The notes: generated from the sequence alone by a model not told the origin. DNA of 64,000 nt from UBA1444 sp964521625 (GCA_964521625.1 CAZFSM010000005.1:62001-126000), one strand, 5' to 3'; counted from the stretch's first letter, positions 33,589-43,294 are shown. Made by a program: numbers and translations.

Positions 33589-35559
33589 ATGAAACGTTTG
33601 ATCGCGCGATTCTCACTTCAGCGATTGTTTTTGGTATCTTTTATGCTGCAGTTTCTGTTGGCTGCCGGAGTGATCGCCTTTTTATTGGTGCGCGGCGGCC
33701 AGCAGGCAGTGGACGAAGTGCTGAGTGAGATGCGCAAAGAAGTGCTGGAGCGGGTCTATGATCACCTGAGTTTTCATCTGAACGAGCCCGTGCAACTGAA
33801 TCGTCTGCATGCGGCAGCCTGGAATAATGGCGCGTTGAACCTGGCGGATACGGTGAGCCGCGAACAATATTTCTATAATCACCTCCGCGTCTATCCCAAT
33901 GCCGCCATGACTTTTATCGGATTGCCTGACGGCAGTTTTTACGGGTCCCGCCGCACTCGCGCCGGCGATATCCAGGTCGTGCGCAATAACGCGGCAACTG
34001 GCGGCGACTCCTGGTATTATGCTGTTTCAACACAAGGGCTGGCAGGCGAGAGAATGGAGGTCTTCCGCAAATTTGATCCGCGCACTCGGCCTTGGTATGA
34101 AGGCGCTAAGCAATTTGGGGCGCCAACATTCACCAGCGTATATCGGCATTTTATCTTTCCGGAGCCGACGGTTACGGCGGCTCATCCGGTGTTTGACGAA
34201 GCCGGCCGGCTGGCCGGCGTGTTCGGAGTTGACTATCTGCTGTCCGGGTTGGGTGATATGCTGCGGACGATCCAGGTAGGCGCTTCGGGTCAGGTATTCA
34301 TTACGGATGCCGAAGGCTACCTGGTTGCGTCCTCAACAGTTCGTGAATTATTTGTCAATAAAGATGGACGAAGCGTGCGAATCCGGGCGAGCGAAGCTGA
34401 CAATCCGGTATTGCGCCAGGCGGCCCGCGACGCGCCGGTCGTTTCACGCGAGGTCGTGCAGGACCAGCGCTCCTATATGGTCGATTCCCGGGCGTTTCGC
34501 GAGAACGGTCTGGATTGGCGCATTTTTGTTGTACTGGCCAGCGACGATTATCTTGGCGGACTGAACAAAGCCGTGACGCGAACCGGTATCGTTGCAATTT
34601 TTGCGAGCTTGCTGGCTTTTCTGGCGGCGATGTTGACGGCCGCCTGGATCGTCCGACCGATTTTGCGGCTCAATATCGCCGCCAGTGAACTGGCTGAAGG
34701 CCGTTTGCATGAGGCGCCGGATACACAGCGAAGCGATGAACTGGGGCAACTGGCTCGCTCTTTCAATACGATGGCGGTGCAAATCACTGGGTTTGTCGAA
34801 CGGCTGGAGTCCAAAGTAGCAGAACGCACGCAGGAACTGGCCGCTAAGACTGATGAAGAACAGCGGGCCCGGCTGACTTTTCATAGGGAATTGGAAAAGG
34901 CCGGACAGGAACAGCGGATGATGTTGCCGGCCAATATTGAGTTGCCGCAATTGAGTGTGCAGGTGATTTATCAGCCGCATGCCTTGGTCAGCGGCGACTT
35001 TTGCAGTTATCACTGGCGGCAGGAGGGGAGCGTTTTGTTCGGCTATCTGATCGACGTGACGGGACATGGCGCTGCTACGGCGCTGCGTACCGCCGCGATG
35101 AATGTGCTGATGCACGAGAGCTTGCTAAGCAGAGAGCCGTTGCTGACGCGGATGTATGAGCTGAACAGAAGGGCGGAAGCCTATTTTCAGGATGATGTTC
35201 TGATCGCCGCCTGTTGTTTTGAAATCGACTTGGCGCAACAAGAACTGCGTTATGTCGCAGCCGGGATCACCGAGTTTTTTGCCGACGCGGTGGCGGTGCA
35301 GGGCCGGGTGATGACCCCGGGTTCGCTGCTCGGCCTCTCCAAAGAGCCGGACTTTCTGCTTTATCGCGCACCGATCAAGGCCGGCGATCTGTTTTGTATC
35401 TACAGCGACGGGATCAGTGATCGGCTGAATGAAGGACGACAGTTGCCTCATGGCGGCTCGCTGCCCGAGTTGTTGTCGGCCGTAACAGAACTGGCAGCCA
35501 TCGGGGTTAGCCGTGATGATGTGACTGCGTTGTGCATACGAATCGGCGAAAATAGTTAA
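33589..35559 (+). CDS. Membrane sensor phosphatase: dCache-HAMP-PP2C, second copy
   Basis: Product of 656 residues; AGAGGAG precedes ATG 33589. Membrane helix (LVSFMLQFLLAAGVIAFLLV), dCache domain (about 40-320, with PRTRPWYEGAKQ typical of the family), helix (GIVAIFASLLAFLAAMLTAAWIV), HAMP and PP2C with SGDF, DVTGHGAAT, YSDGISD and DDVTALCI. Same architecture as 1483-3318. It converges on a MORN gene whose stop codon overlaps its own, repeating the PP2C-MORN pairing of the left end in a different orientation. Confidence 0.9.
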   Translation: MKRLIARFSLQRLFLVSFMLQFLLAAGVIAFLLVRGGQQAVDEVLSEMRKEVLERVYDHLSFHLNEPVQLNRLHAAAWNNGALNLADTVSREQYFYNHLRVYPNAAMTFIGLPDGSFYGSRRTRAGDIQVVRNNAATGGDSWYYAVSTQGLAGERMEVFRKFDPRTRPWYEGAKQFGAPTFTSVYRHFIFPEPTVTAAHPVFDEAGRLAGVFGVDYLLSGLGDMLRTIQVGASGQVFITDAEGYLVASSTVRELFVNKDGRSVRIRASEADNPVLRQAARDAPVVSREVVQDQRSYMVDSRAFRENGLDWRIFVVLASDDYLGGLNKAVTRTGIVAIFASLLAFLAAMLTAAWIVRPILRLNIAASELAEGRLHEAPDTQRSDELGQLARSFNTMAVQITGFVERLESKVAERTQELAAKTDEEQRARLTFHRELEKAGQEQRMMLPANIELPQLSVQVIYQPHALVSGDFCSYHWRQEGSVLFGYLIDVTGHGAATALRTAAMNVLMHESLLSREPLLTRMYELNRRAEAYFQDDVLIAACCFEIDLAQQELRYVAAGITEFFADAVAVQGRVMTPGSLLGLSKEPDFLLYRAPIKAGDLFCIYSDGISDRLNEGRQLPHGGSLPELLSAVTELAAIGVSRDDVTALCIRIGENS

Positions 35560-36653
35560 TAATCCTTGCTGCCGCTGCCCGGTTTGTCCGATTTTATCAA
35601 GCCCAGCTCTTTCGCGACGTTGCTGTCATAATAAGCAACGATCACACGGAATGGGTGGGTCTGCGGCGTGAGGTCGGCTGAAGTAAGTTTAGTTGTGTTT
35701 TTGCGGATTTCCAGATCGGCAACATAGTTTTTCCCTAGGTCCCAGGCCAGATAATTATCCAGAAATTTTCCCCTGTCCACGAAGGGTTGGCCATAGCGTC
35801 CAGACAACCCTTGTTTTACAGTGTTGAACCGGTCGATGACCTGGTCTTCCTTGAGCGGCCAGGAAATTCTGACTTGCCACATTTTTCCCTGATAAAAATA
35901 AACGTAAATCCAGGCGTCGGCAAAATCGGCGTACGGGCCGAAATACCCTTTCCAGGAATTTTGGCCATCCTTGCCGCCCATGAACGAGTAAGGTCCCGAC
36001 ATTTTCGGTCGTTGCAGCAGGATGTTTTTGGTATCGGTTTCGTTGGCGCCCCAGGGGATGCCCAGCACTTTATCGGCTTTCAGCGCAATCACCGGCATGC
36101 CGTCTTTCCATTGTCCATCGTGGATGACTTTGCCTGTCGCGTCTTTGCCAACGCCGAATCCGTCCGGTTGGCCGGTGATATAATCTCCTTCATAGGTTCG
36201 TCCATCGGCGAATTTCTGAAATCCTTTGCCATCACCGGCGTTGTTTTTCCAATTTCCTTCATAGTAAGCGCCGCTGGCATCGCGATAGATTCCCAGGCCG
36301 TTTTTTTGCCCAAGCTTGTAATACCCTTCAAAGGAGTCGCCACTGGAAAATTTGATGATCGCTTTTCCATCGAGCAGACCGGCGAGCATTTCCACTGCGC
36401 CTTTGACTTGTTCGGACTGGCCATCCTTGTAGCGAATCGTTGCGTCCAGATCTCCTTTGCCTTCGGCCTTGCCATTCACAGCCGGACCGCTCCAGCTGGC
36501 GGCGGTGATGACCCAGTCGGTGGCGGACCAGCCGATTTTAGTTCCGGTCTTGGGGTCGGTCGCCCAAGTTTCCGCTGCTAAGGCGGTTCCCGCAATCGAG
36601 AACAAAATGAGCAGAAGCAGTACACTGTGTCGGATGATAGTTTGGCTTTTCAT
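35556..36653 (-). CDS. Exported MORN-repeat protein, second copy
   Basis: Product of 365 residues; TTAGGAGG lies upstream of ATG 36653. Signal peptide (TIIRHSVLLLLILFSIAGTALA). A run of MORN repeats follows (FEGYYKLGQKNGLGIY, YYEGNWKNNAGDGKGF, YEGDYITGQPDGFG). The C-terminal domain begins with IPWGANETDTKNIL and includes RYGQPFVDRGKFLDNYLAWDL. This matches the protein at 294-1457 (RYGAP ... GKFLDSLVVWDF). The stop codon overlaps that of the convergent PP2C gene by two bases. Confidence 0.85.
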   Translation of the reverse strand: MKSQTIIRHSVLLLLILFSIAGTALAAETWATDPKTGTKIGWSATDWVITAASWSGPAVNGKAEGKGDLDATIRYKDGQSEQVKGAVEMLAGLLDGKAIIKFSSGDSFEGYYKLGQKNGLGIYRDASGAYYEGNWKNNAGDGKGFQKFADGRTYEGDYITGQPDGFGVGKDATGKVIHDGQWKDGMPVIALKADKVLGIPWGANETDTKNILLQRPKMSGPYSFMGGKDGQNSWKGYFGPYADFADAWIYVYFYQGKMWQVRISWPLKEDQVIDRFNTVKQGLSGRYGQPFVDRGKFLDNYLAWDLGKNYVADLEIRKNTTKLTSADLTPQTHPFRVIVAYYDSNVAKELGLIKSDKPGSGSKDY

Positions 36654-36941
36654 GCAAACACCTCCTAAACGATGCGGCGGCTTGATAAATTACTGATATA
36701 TTTCGGTATCGGTTGGCAAATCCCTGTCGAATATGGCATAGTACGCTGAAAAGATGTTTTAGTGAAGCGATTCGAGCCAGGCCAGAATCGACTGATTAAG
36801 ATTCTCTGCCGCAAGAGGCTATGGATTCATGGAAACGAAGCGTGCCGGCATCACAGCAGAGTCAGGAATTGGCTACCGAATGATGGGCTAAACCGGCAAT
36901 ATGATGTATAATGAAAATCAAAGGAATGAATTGGTTGGGGC
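36654..36941. other. Intergenic region, nothing firm
   Basis: A 288-bp gap between divergent genes. A TATAAT-like box (36905-36910) could serve the CheY-like gene. A short minus-strand reading (LAAENLNQSILAWLESLH, then stop) near 36760-36812 resembles an alpha/beta-hydrolase tail but is too short to call. Confidence 0.4.
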
Positions 36942-37517
36942 GTGGATGTTTTGGTGCAAATTCTCATCGTGGATGATTCCGGTTTTTCACGGGCGATGAT
37001 GGTCAAGGAATTAAAGGGCCTTGGTATCGACAACAGTCAGATCCAGCAGGCCGGCAGTGGTGACGAAGCGTTAACCATGCTGGCGGAGCAATCGTTTGAC
37101 TTGTTCATTCTCGATATTGTCATGACGGGACTCGATGGGATTGCGGTATTAAAAGCAGTGAAACAAAAGCAACCGGCGGCTAAAATCATCATGTGCAGCG
37201 GCAGCAGTTCGCCGGAACTGGTGAAAGAGAGTATCCTGCTGGGGACTGATGCGTTCGTCGTCAAACCATATAAAGCAGAGGATTTTGTTCGCGCAGTATG
37301 CAGCAACCTTCCCGAAACCGAGTCGGTTTGCGGCCCTGTCGAGTGCCTGCATGTGAAATGCCATGTCTGTGACCGGAAAATGATCGAAGTAAATTCAATG
37401 AACACCGTCAGCTTCTTTTGCCCGCAAAACTGTATGCAGATCGGACCGGTAGTCTATGCGCTGGCGAGCCAACAGATTTTTGATGAGGATTATGCGCGGG
37501 CTAAACGCGGAAAATAA
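36942..37517 (+). CDS. CheY-like receiver with C-terminal Cys4 zinc-ribbon-like domain
   Basis: Product of about 191 residues; start uncertain (GTG 36942 or GTG 36954). Receiver domain (about 1-120) with the acidic pair in LIVDDSGFSR, phospho-acceptor Asp in FILDIVMTG and Lys in VVKPYKAED. The C-terminal 60 residues hold CHVCDRK and FFCPQNC, two CxxC-type knuckles likely to bind zinc. The output is not DNA-binding by any known pattern. It stands alone with a terminator. Confidence 0.8.
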   Translation: MDVLVQILIVDDSGFSRAMMVKELKGLGIDNSQIQQAGSGDEALTMLAEQSFDLFILDIVMTGLDGIAVLKAVKQKQPAAKIIMCSGSSSPELVKESILLGTDAFVVKPYKAEDFVRAVCSNLPETESVCGPVECLHVKCHVCDRKMIEVNSMNTVSFFCPQNCMQIGPVVYALASQQIFDEDYARAKRGK

Positions 37518-37540
37518 CGACCTGTTTTCAGGAAAAATGG

Positions 37541-37571
37541 AAGACCCCGGCATAGTCGCCAGGGTCTTTTT
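37541..37571. terminator. Shared terminator of convergent genes
   Basis: AAGACCC pairs with GGGTCTT over an inner GGC/GCC step, followed by TTT. It lies between the CheY-like gene and the GGDEF gene. Confidence 0.8.
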
Positions 37572-37574
37572 CAT

Positions 37575-38759
37575 TTAAACGATTTGGTTGCGCCCGCTGT
37601 TTTTGGCCTGATAGAGATTGCGGTCTGCCCGTTGCAACCAGTCATTCCAACTGGTATCGGCGTCACATAAAGCCGTGACACCGATACTGAGACTCATCGA
37701 CAATACTTTGTCTTCCCAAAAAAATGCCTGGTTTTGCACGTTCTGGCGTATTTGCTCAGCAATCATTTTTGCAGTCTCCTGCGAAGTATTTGGCAGGATC
37801 AGCAAAAATTCATCGCCGCCCAGACGTCCCGCGATATCTGTCGGGCGGAGCTGGGTCCGGATGATTTTTACGACCGTATTGATCAGGGCATCGCCGGCCG
37901 GATGACCAAACGTGTCATTCATTTGTTTCAGGTGATCCAGGTCAATCAGTAACATGGTGATAGGCTGATTCTTTGTTCGAGCAATAGTGATTTCCTGGCC
38001 GCATAGCTCCGCCAGTTTGCGGCGATTGAATAAGCCGGTCAACGTATCGGACGCAGCCAATTTTTCCAGTTCTTGCTGCACCAGCATCAGGCTTTTGGCC
38101 AGGCGCTGGCTGTTCATCATCAAAAAAACCAGCGCGGTTGCGACTTCCAGCAACAGGATGGCGATAAAGTAAAGGGTGCTCATTGTCGAAGCGTAGAGAA
38201 TATAGCGTACTTCCGGATGATAGTACCATTCGGCTGCCCGACAAAGCAAAATGACAGCATAACTGATATTCAATACTGCCAGGGTCCAGGCCTCATACGG
38301 ATATCCTTTGCGAACGCCGGACAGCATGCTGTAGGCGGTTGCCAGAAAGTAGCCGGAAATCAAGAAACTGATGGCAAACATGCGCAGTACGATGTTTTCG
38401 TCGATAAACGTAACATAAGTAAGAAACAAAGCAAGGCCAACTACCAACGCAATATGCAGGCGGGGGTAGCGCAGCTTTTCCGCACCCCAAAAGAAACGAA
38501 CCCCGGCATACCGGCAGACGGCGCCGGCGGCTGCCACCGTATTGGCCACGACAACGGTAAGAATCTCAGGCAATATTTCCTTGCAGGCAAACAGAGAAAA
38601 CGTCACGATCATCGCGATGTTGGCAAGCGTCCAATAACCAAAACCGGCGTAGGTCTTCTGGGTCCGCCAGTAAATCGCCATAACGAACGCTATGATGATA
38701 TTGATCAGGAGGGTAATGATAAACAGGGTGCGTAAGTCCAAACTGAAAGCTCCGATCAT
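37575..38759 (-). CDS. Membrane diguanylate cyclase (7-TM type sensor, GGDEF)
   Basis: Product of 394 residues; no strong ribosome site at ATG 38759. The first 215 residues form about six or seven membrane helices, a MASE-like integral sensor without a large outer domain. The GGDEF domain has DTLTGLFNRR, RLGGDEF and an RPTD inhibitory site five residues before the motif, so it should be an active c-di-GMP synthase with feedback control. Confidence 0.9.
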   Translation of the reverse strand: MIGAFSLDLRTLFIITLLINIIIAFVMAIYWRTQKTYAGFGYWTLANIAMIVTFSLFACKEILPEILTVVVANTVAAAGAVCRYAGVRFFWGAEKLRYPRLHIALVVGLALFLTYVTFIDENIVLRMFAISFLISGYFLATAYSMLSGVRKGYPYEAWTLAVLNISYAVILLCRAAEWYYHPEVRYILYASTMSTLYFIAILLLEVATALVFLMMNSQRLAKSLMLVQQELEKLAASDTLTGLFNRRKLAELCGQEITIARTKNQPITMLLIDLDHLKQMNDTFGHPAGDALINTVVKIIRTQLRPTDIAGRLGGDEFLLILPNTSQETAKMIAEQIRQNVQNQAFFWEDKVLSMSLSIGVTALCDADTSWNDWLQRADRNLYQAKNSGRNQIV

Positions 38760-38803
38760 CTAAAAACAATTTTAAAATAGCAATTGGCAGAATGATTTTA
38801 CCA

Positions 38804-38823
38804 TTTACTATAAGTGGATGCCA
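38804..38823 (+). repeat. 20-bp direct repeat, copy 1
   Basis: TTTACTATAAGTGGATGCCA, identical to 44569-44588; both are followed by a similar A-rich run. It lies 81 bases before the pucR-type start and includes a TATAAG that could be a -10 box. Confidence 0.7.
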
Positions 38824-38903
38824 GTCAATTGGAAAAAATGTGGCAAAAGGAAATGTCCCACACATGGCGAATCCTTGTTCCGAGAGAGAATGGGGGAATC
38901 GTT

Positions 38904-40463
38904 GTGGCCGTTACAGTGGAGCAGATTATGGAGCTGGAAACAATAAATAAGATGATGCGGTTGGTGGCCGGACACGGCGGGCTAAAAAACCGCATTACCT
39001 ATGTGACGATCGCTGAGGCGCCGGACTTTTATGAGTGGGTGTCGGGCGGTGAGTTTGTTCTGTCGACATTATATGCATTCAAAGATCACCCTGAACTGCG
39101 TGCGCCGGCCTATCGCGCCCTGGCCAAGAGCGGCGTGGCGGCAATTGGTATCAAAACCAAGCGTTTTTTCGATGAGATTCCGGCAGATATCATTGAGATT
39201 GCCAATGAATATAACCTGCCGGTATTTGAAATCAGGCGAGAGACTTGGTTCCGCGAGGCGATCCAGGCGATTTCCGCCGAACTGAACAATGAACAGACCA
39301 ATGTGTTGATTGAGGTGGAACGCCATTACCAGGAATTGACCAAAGTGGCGCTGATTGGCGGCGATTTCGATGAATTCATTCGCGGGTTTGGTCGGCGGCT
39401 CCGGCGCAACGTCATTTGCCTGCGTTCCGACTATAAAGTGTTGGGCGAATACTCAAATGGCCCGGCTGTTGCGGCGGGACTGATCGGGGAAAAAATTGAA
39501 CAGCAACGGCTGCGACAGGGCGAGATTGTCCAATACAGCTTTGATGAGGAAATGCATGTTTTTCCCTGTGTGACAAAGAACCATCCGCTCGGATATCTCG
39601 TGGTGCCTGATGCCGAGTCGCTCAATGAAAAGTCGATGCTGATGGCAAACCAACTGACAACATTTTTAACCCTGAAACTGATCGACCAACTGGAAACTGA
39701 GCAAAAAATGCTGACGGCGCTGTTGGATGACATCCTGTTCAAGCGGAATCTGAGCGAAGAAGAATTGCGCGAGCGACTGGCCCTGCACGGGTTGCAACAC
39801 AAAAACCTTTATCGGGTCATCTGCCTGCGCCAATGCCAGGGGAATTCAACCGCTGGCACGGCGGCGGCTTTTCGGATCGTTGGCGATAGTCTCAAAAAGG
39901 TACTGATTGAGGCGCTCGTCATCATGCGACCAGATGAGGTAATCATCATTACAACCGACCAACAGGAGGACGCAGACAAACCGCCCGTCTGGACCCGAAA
40001 AATCGGCGCCGAAACGCTGCAGGGGTCATTTCCTGTGGCGATTGGAGTTGGGCCGGCGGTTGTCAATGCGTCGGAAATTCATTCCAGTTATCATATGGCA
40101 AAAAGTACGGCCAAAGCAGGCAGTGTGTTTGGCGAGGAGGGCGTAATCTACTATCGGGACTATCTGGCCCGATTGCTGTTGATGCGCTCGGTGGATACGG
40201 CTGAACAGAAATACCTGCTGGCAATGATCATTGCACCGTTGCAAGCGCACGATGCACGGCACAATTCACAATTGATCGCAACTGTCGGGGCGCTGATCTT
40301 CGCCGATGAAATGGAAACTGCGGCTGCGTCTTTGTATGTGCACATAAATACGGTGCGTTATCGACTGAGCAAGATAAAACAGTTGACTGGCTATGACTTC
40401 CTTACAGCCAAGGGGTGTTACGTTATTACCACCGCTTACCTGATGTATTGCTGCAAACCATAG
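38904..40463 (+). CDS. PucR-family transcriptional regulator
   Basis: Product of 519 residues. GTG 38904 is chosen because GGGGG lies 7 bases upstream and the PucR N-domain starts there; the 38814 frame begins inside the promoter repeat. PucR N-terminal domain (LVAGHGGLKNRITYV, SGGEFVLSTLYAF), a GGDEF-like degenerate middle, and the C-terminal HTH_30 (AASLYVHINTVRYRLSKIKQLTG). These proteins control catabolic operons in response to pathway compounds. The next four genes (MFS, CoA-transferase, thiolase) are the probable targets. Confidence 0.88.
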   Translation: MAVTVEQIMELETINKMMRLVAGHGGLKNRITYVTIAEAPDFYEWVSGGEFVLSTLYAFKDHPELRAPAYRALAKSGVAAIGIKTKRFFDEIPADIIEIANEYNLPVFEIRRETWFREAIQAISAELNNEQTNVLIEVERHYQELTKVALIGGDFDEFIRGFGRRLRRNVICLRSDYKVLGEYSNGPAVAAGLIGEKIEQQRLRQGEIVQYSFDEEMHVFPCVTKNHPLGYLVVPDAESLNEKSMLMANQLTTFLTLKLIDQLETEQKMLTALLDDILFKRNLSEEELRERLALHGLQHKNLYRVICLRQCQGNSTAGTAAAFRIVGDSLKKVLIEALVIMRPDEVIIITTDQQEDADKPPVWTRKIGAETLQGSFPVAIGVGPAVVNASEIHSSYHMAKSTAKAGSVFGEEGVIYYRDYLARLLLMRSVDTAEQKYLLAMIIAPLQAHDARHNSQLIATVGALIFADEMETAAASLYVHINTVRYRLSKIKQLTGYDFLTAKGCYVITTAYLMYCCKP

Positions 40464-40499
40464 TTTTGTAGAAAACTACAATAAAATGATGAAATCTTC

Positions 40500-40520
40500 A
40501 AAGCCTTCTACGAAGGCTTT
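40500..40520 (+). terminator. Terminator after pucR-type gene
   Basis: AAAGCCTTC / GAAGGCTTT stem with a three-base loop, then TATTATTT. Confidence 0.8.
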
Positions 40521-40580
40521 TATTATTTCAATCGCCAAAACTTAGAGTCAGGGAAATAGTAAGAGGGAGGTTTTTTTACA

Positions 40581-41939
40581 ATGAGTTATTGGTGGGGGAA
40601 AGCAACGTATCGATGGGTGATTCTGGTTTCCTGTATGCTGGTTTACTGTACTTCTCAATTGGTCCGCTGGAATTACGCCAGTATTACCAAGTATCTGACA
40701 ACCGATCTGGGAATTGGTAAACCGGAACTGGGACTTTTGGGTTCGGCCTTTTTCTATGCTTATGCAATGGCGCAAATTCCCTGGGGCACGGCAACGGACG
40801 TGTTTGGCGGGCGCAAGGTAATTCCGGTGGGGATTGCGATTTTGTCCCTGTTTCTCGGCGGATTTGCTTTTAGTGCTACATTTACGGAAGCCTTGGTTTG
40901 GCGGGCGTTGATGGGTTTTGTCGCTGCCGCCGGTTATGTGCCGATTACAGCGGTGCTGGCCAAGTGGTTTTCAATCAAGGAACGCGGTTTTGCGATGGAA
41001 ATGTACTCCGGCCCCGGCGGTGGGCTGGGTGAGGCGCTCACGTTCCTGATGATACCGTTGATTGCCCTAGTCATGTCTGATGGCGGTATTTTCGGTCTTA
41101 CCGGTTGGCGCGGATCAACCTTTGTCATGGCGATTGTGGTATTGGTGATTGCGCTCGGCAGCGCCCTGATGCTAAGGGCCGACCCATCTGATATGGGACT
41201 GCCGTCGGTGCAGAAGGCGGAAGATAAACAGAATGATGCCAACTATGCCGCATCAGTCAAAAATGTTGTCAAAGATCCCGCACTCTGGGTTATGTCGCTG
41301 GTCTGGTCGGGTTATATGATCGCCGCCCGTCTGGTTCCCGGCTGGTTACCGCTCTATGCGGCGGATTTCTACATGCAGACCGAAGGCATGTCTTCGGGCA
41401 AGGCAATGGTGGCCGGCGGCGCCATGGCGACCGTCTATGTTCTGGGCCGGGTTATCGGTACCCCGTTGGTAGGCAAGTTGTCGGATGTTTTGTTGAAAAA
41501 GCACCAAACCCCTCGCAGCGTGGTGATTTTTGTCGGCCTGCTGGGAATTGCCGTGATGTTTTACGTTTACACTACGCCGATTCCTTCGGCGATTTCCTTG
41601 GGTATCCTGGCCTTCTTCAGCGGCATCATTATTAACATCTTCCCGCTGATTAATGCCTCTGCCGCCGAAATCTGGTCGATCCGCACCGCCGGGTTCAGCA
41701 TGGGGATCATCAATACGGTGGGGCAGTTTGCCGGAGCATTGGCGCTGTCGGCCAGCGGTTATATGGCGGTGAAATATTCGGTTAAGGGCGGCGCGTTTTA
41801 TACAGAATTCCTCGGCATCTGGTATCTGGGTATCATCACGAGCATTTTGGCGGCAGCGGCGGCGCTATACGTCATCTATCGTGAAAAACAGGCCGTGATT
41901 GCGCATGCCGCAGTGTTAGCCGAGAAAAAAGGGGAATAG
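40581..41939 (+). CDS. MFS transporter, probable organic-acid importer
   Basis: Product of 452 residues; GGGAGG precedes ATG 40581. Twelve membrane helices are predicted. The loop 2-3 signature is GTATDVFGGRKVIPVG, with SDVLLKKHQTPRS in the second half. It is followed by CoA-transferase and thiolase genes with a 6-bp gap, so the cargo may be acetoacetate or another short 3-oxoacid. That is inference from context. Confidence 0.85.
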   Translation: MSYWWGKATYRWVILVSCMLVYCTSQLVRWNYASITKYLTTDLGIGKPELGLLGSAFFYAYAMAQIPWGTATDVFGGRKVIPVGIAILSLFLGGFAFSATFTEALVWRALMGFVAAAGYVPITAVLAKWFSIKERGFAMEMYSGPGGGLGEALTFLMIPLIALVMSDGGIFGLTGWRGSTFVMAIVVLVIALGSALMLRADPSDMGLPSVQKAEDKQNDANYAASVKNVVKDPALWVMSLVWSGYMIAARLVPGWLPLYAADFYMQTEGMSSGKAMVAGGAMATVYVLGRVIGTPLVGKLSDVLLKKHQTPRSVVIFVGLLGIAVMFYVYTTPIPSAISLGILAFFSGIIINIFPLINASAAEIWSIRTAGFSMGIINTVGQFAGALALSASGYMAVKYSVKGGAFYTEFLGIWYLGIITSILAAAAALYVIYREKQAVIAHAAVLAEKKGE

Positions 41940-41945
41940 GTTTCC

Positions 41946-42617
41946 ATGAAAAATTTAATTCAAATTCTGTCCTGCGATGAGGCGATAAAATCGATTGCGC
42001 CGCACAGCCGGGTGATGGTCGGCGGATTTGGTCTGCGCGGTTATCCCGAAGATTTGGTGGAAGCGCTGGCGCAAAGCGGAATTGGCGAACTGACCGTTAT
42101 CAGCAATGATCTGGGCGCACCAGGCGTCGGGCTGGGGAAACTGTTGACCAATAATCAACTGAACGGTCTGGTTGGCAACTATTACAACTGGAATCCGGAA
42201 GTAGCGGCAGCGTATAACGCCGGCAAAATCGCCGTTGATTTACTGCCACAGGGGACTTTTGCCGAAGGCATCCGGGCCGCTGGCGCCGGAATTCCTGCGT
42301 TTTACACCTTGGCGGGAGTTGGCGCCGAGTTGGCCAAAGGCAAAGAAACCCGCGATTTCGGCGACAAGACCTATGTTCTCGAACGGGCGATTCCCGGTGA
42401 TGTAGCGTTGCTGAAAGCCTGCAAGGCGGATGCGCTGGGAAATCTAACCTACTGCAAGACCGCGCGTAACTTTAATCCACTGATGGCGATGGCCAGCAAG
42501 TTTGTTATCGTGGAAGTTGATGAAATTGTGCCGGCTGGTGAGTTGGACCCTGAAGCGATAGTGACGCCGCACATGTTTGTCGATGTGCTGGTGTTGAAGG
42601 GAGGCGGCGGAAAATGA
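41946..42617 (+). CDS. 3-oxoacid CoA-transferase subunit A
   Basis: Product of 223 residues. Class I CoA-transferase alpha subunit: SRVMVGGFGLRGYPEDLVEAL, then GNLTYCKTARNFNPLMA and the GELDPEAIVTPHMFVD ending. With subunit B (4-bp ATGA overlap) it moves CoA from acetyl- or succinyl-CoA to acetoacetate or a related acid. Confidence 0.93.
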   Translation: MKNLIQILSCDEAIKSIAPHSRVMVGGFGLRGYPEDLVEALAQSGIGELTVISNDLGAPGVGLGKLLTNNQLNGLVGNYYNWNPEVAAAYNAGKIAVDLLPQGTFAEGIRAAGAGIPAFYTLAGVGAELAKGKETRDFGDKTYVLERAIPGDVALLKACKADALGNLTYCKTARNFNPLMAMASKFVIVEVDEIVPAGELDPEAIVTPHMFVDVLVLKGGGGK

Positions 42618-43294
42618 TCGTGATAGCGGAAGAAGTGGCAAAAGAACGGATTGCCAGGCGAATTGCGGCGGAGTTCAAATTATCCCGGCAGCGGGTGTTT
42701 TTGAATCTCGGCGTGGGCATTCCCACCATGGTTGCCGATTTTGTTGAAAACCCTAATGTATACATTCAGGCGGAAAACGGCATGCTGGGCGTCGGTCCGT
42801 TGGCGAAGCCGGGTGAGGAAGAATGGCAGTTGATTAATGCCGGACGACAGATGGTTACACAGACCCCTGGTTGTTGTTTCTTTGACAGTTCGACTTCCTT
42901 CGGCATGATTCGTGGCGGTCACATTGACGCTACGGTATTGGGCGCCTTCGAAGTCGATGAACAGGGGAATATCGCCAATTGGATTATTCCCAACGGCAAG
43001 CAACTGGGCGTGGGTGGCGCCATGGATCTGGTCAGCGGCGCAAACCGGGTGATCGTTGCGATCCAGCATCAGGATAGAAAGGGCGTATCCAAGATCAAAA
43101 CGCAGTGCGTTTTGCCGATTACCGGATTTCATGAAGCCGACCTGATTGTGACCGAATTTGCCGTGTTTGTTTATCAGGATGGCGGGCTGGTTCTGACCGA
43201 GATTGCGCCGGAAGTTTCACTCGAGGATGTCCGGGCGATGACGGAAGCAGCCTATAAAATAAGTCCGGCATTGAAAACGATGGAGGTGGCGTAA
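42614..43294 (+). CDS. 3-oxoacid CoA-transferase subunit B
   Basis: Product of 226 residues. Beta subunit with the catalytic glutamate in QAENGMLGVGP, plus NLGVGIPTMVADF and GAMDLVSGANRVIVA. Start ATG 42614 overlaps subunit A; the stop overlaps the thiolase start by one base (TAATG). This tight coupling suggests 1:1 synthesis. Confidence 0.94.
   Translation: MIVIAEEVAKERIARRIAAEFKLSRQRVFLNLGVGIPTMVADFVENPNVYIQAENGMLGVGPLAKPGEEEWQLINAGRQMVTQTPGCCFFDSSTSFGMIRGGHIDATVLGAFEVDEQGNIANWIIPNGKQLGVGGAMDLVSGANRVIVAIQHQDRKGVSKIKTQCVLPITGFHEADLIVTEFAVFVYQDGGLVLTEIAPEVSLEDVRAMTEAAYKISPALKTMEVA

Noticed and set aside
35787..36581. A 264-codon plus-strand frame opposite the second MORN gene
   Set aside because: The minus-strand protein has a signal peptide, repeats, ribosome site and a paralogue; the plus reading has none.
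36756..36812. Possible hydrolase C-terminal tail on the minus strand
   Set aside because: Only about 18 codons before an in-frame stop; too short to support a remnant.
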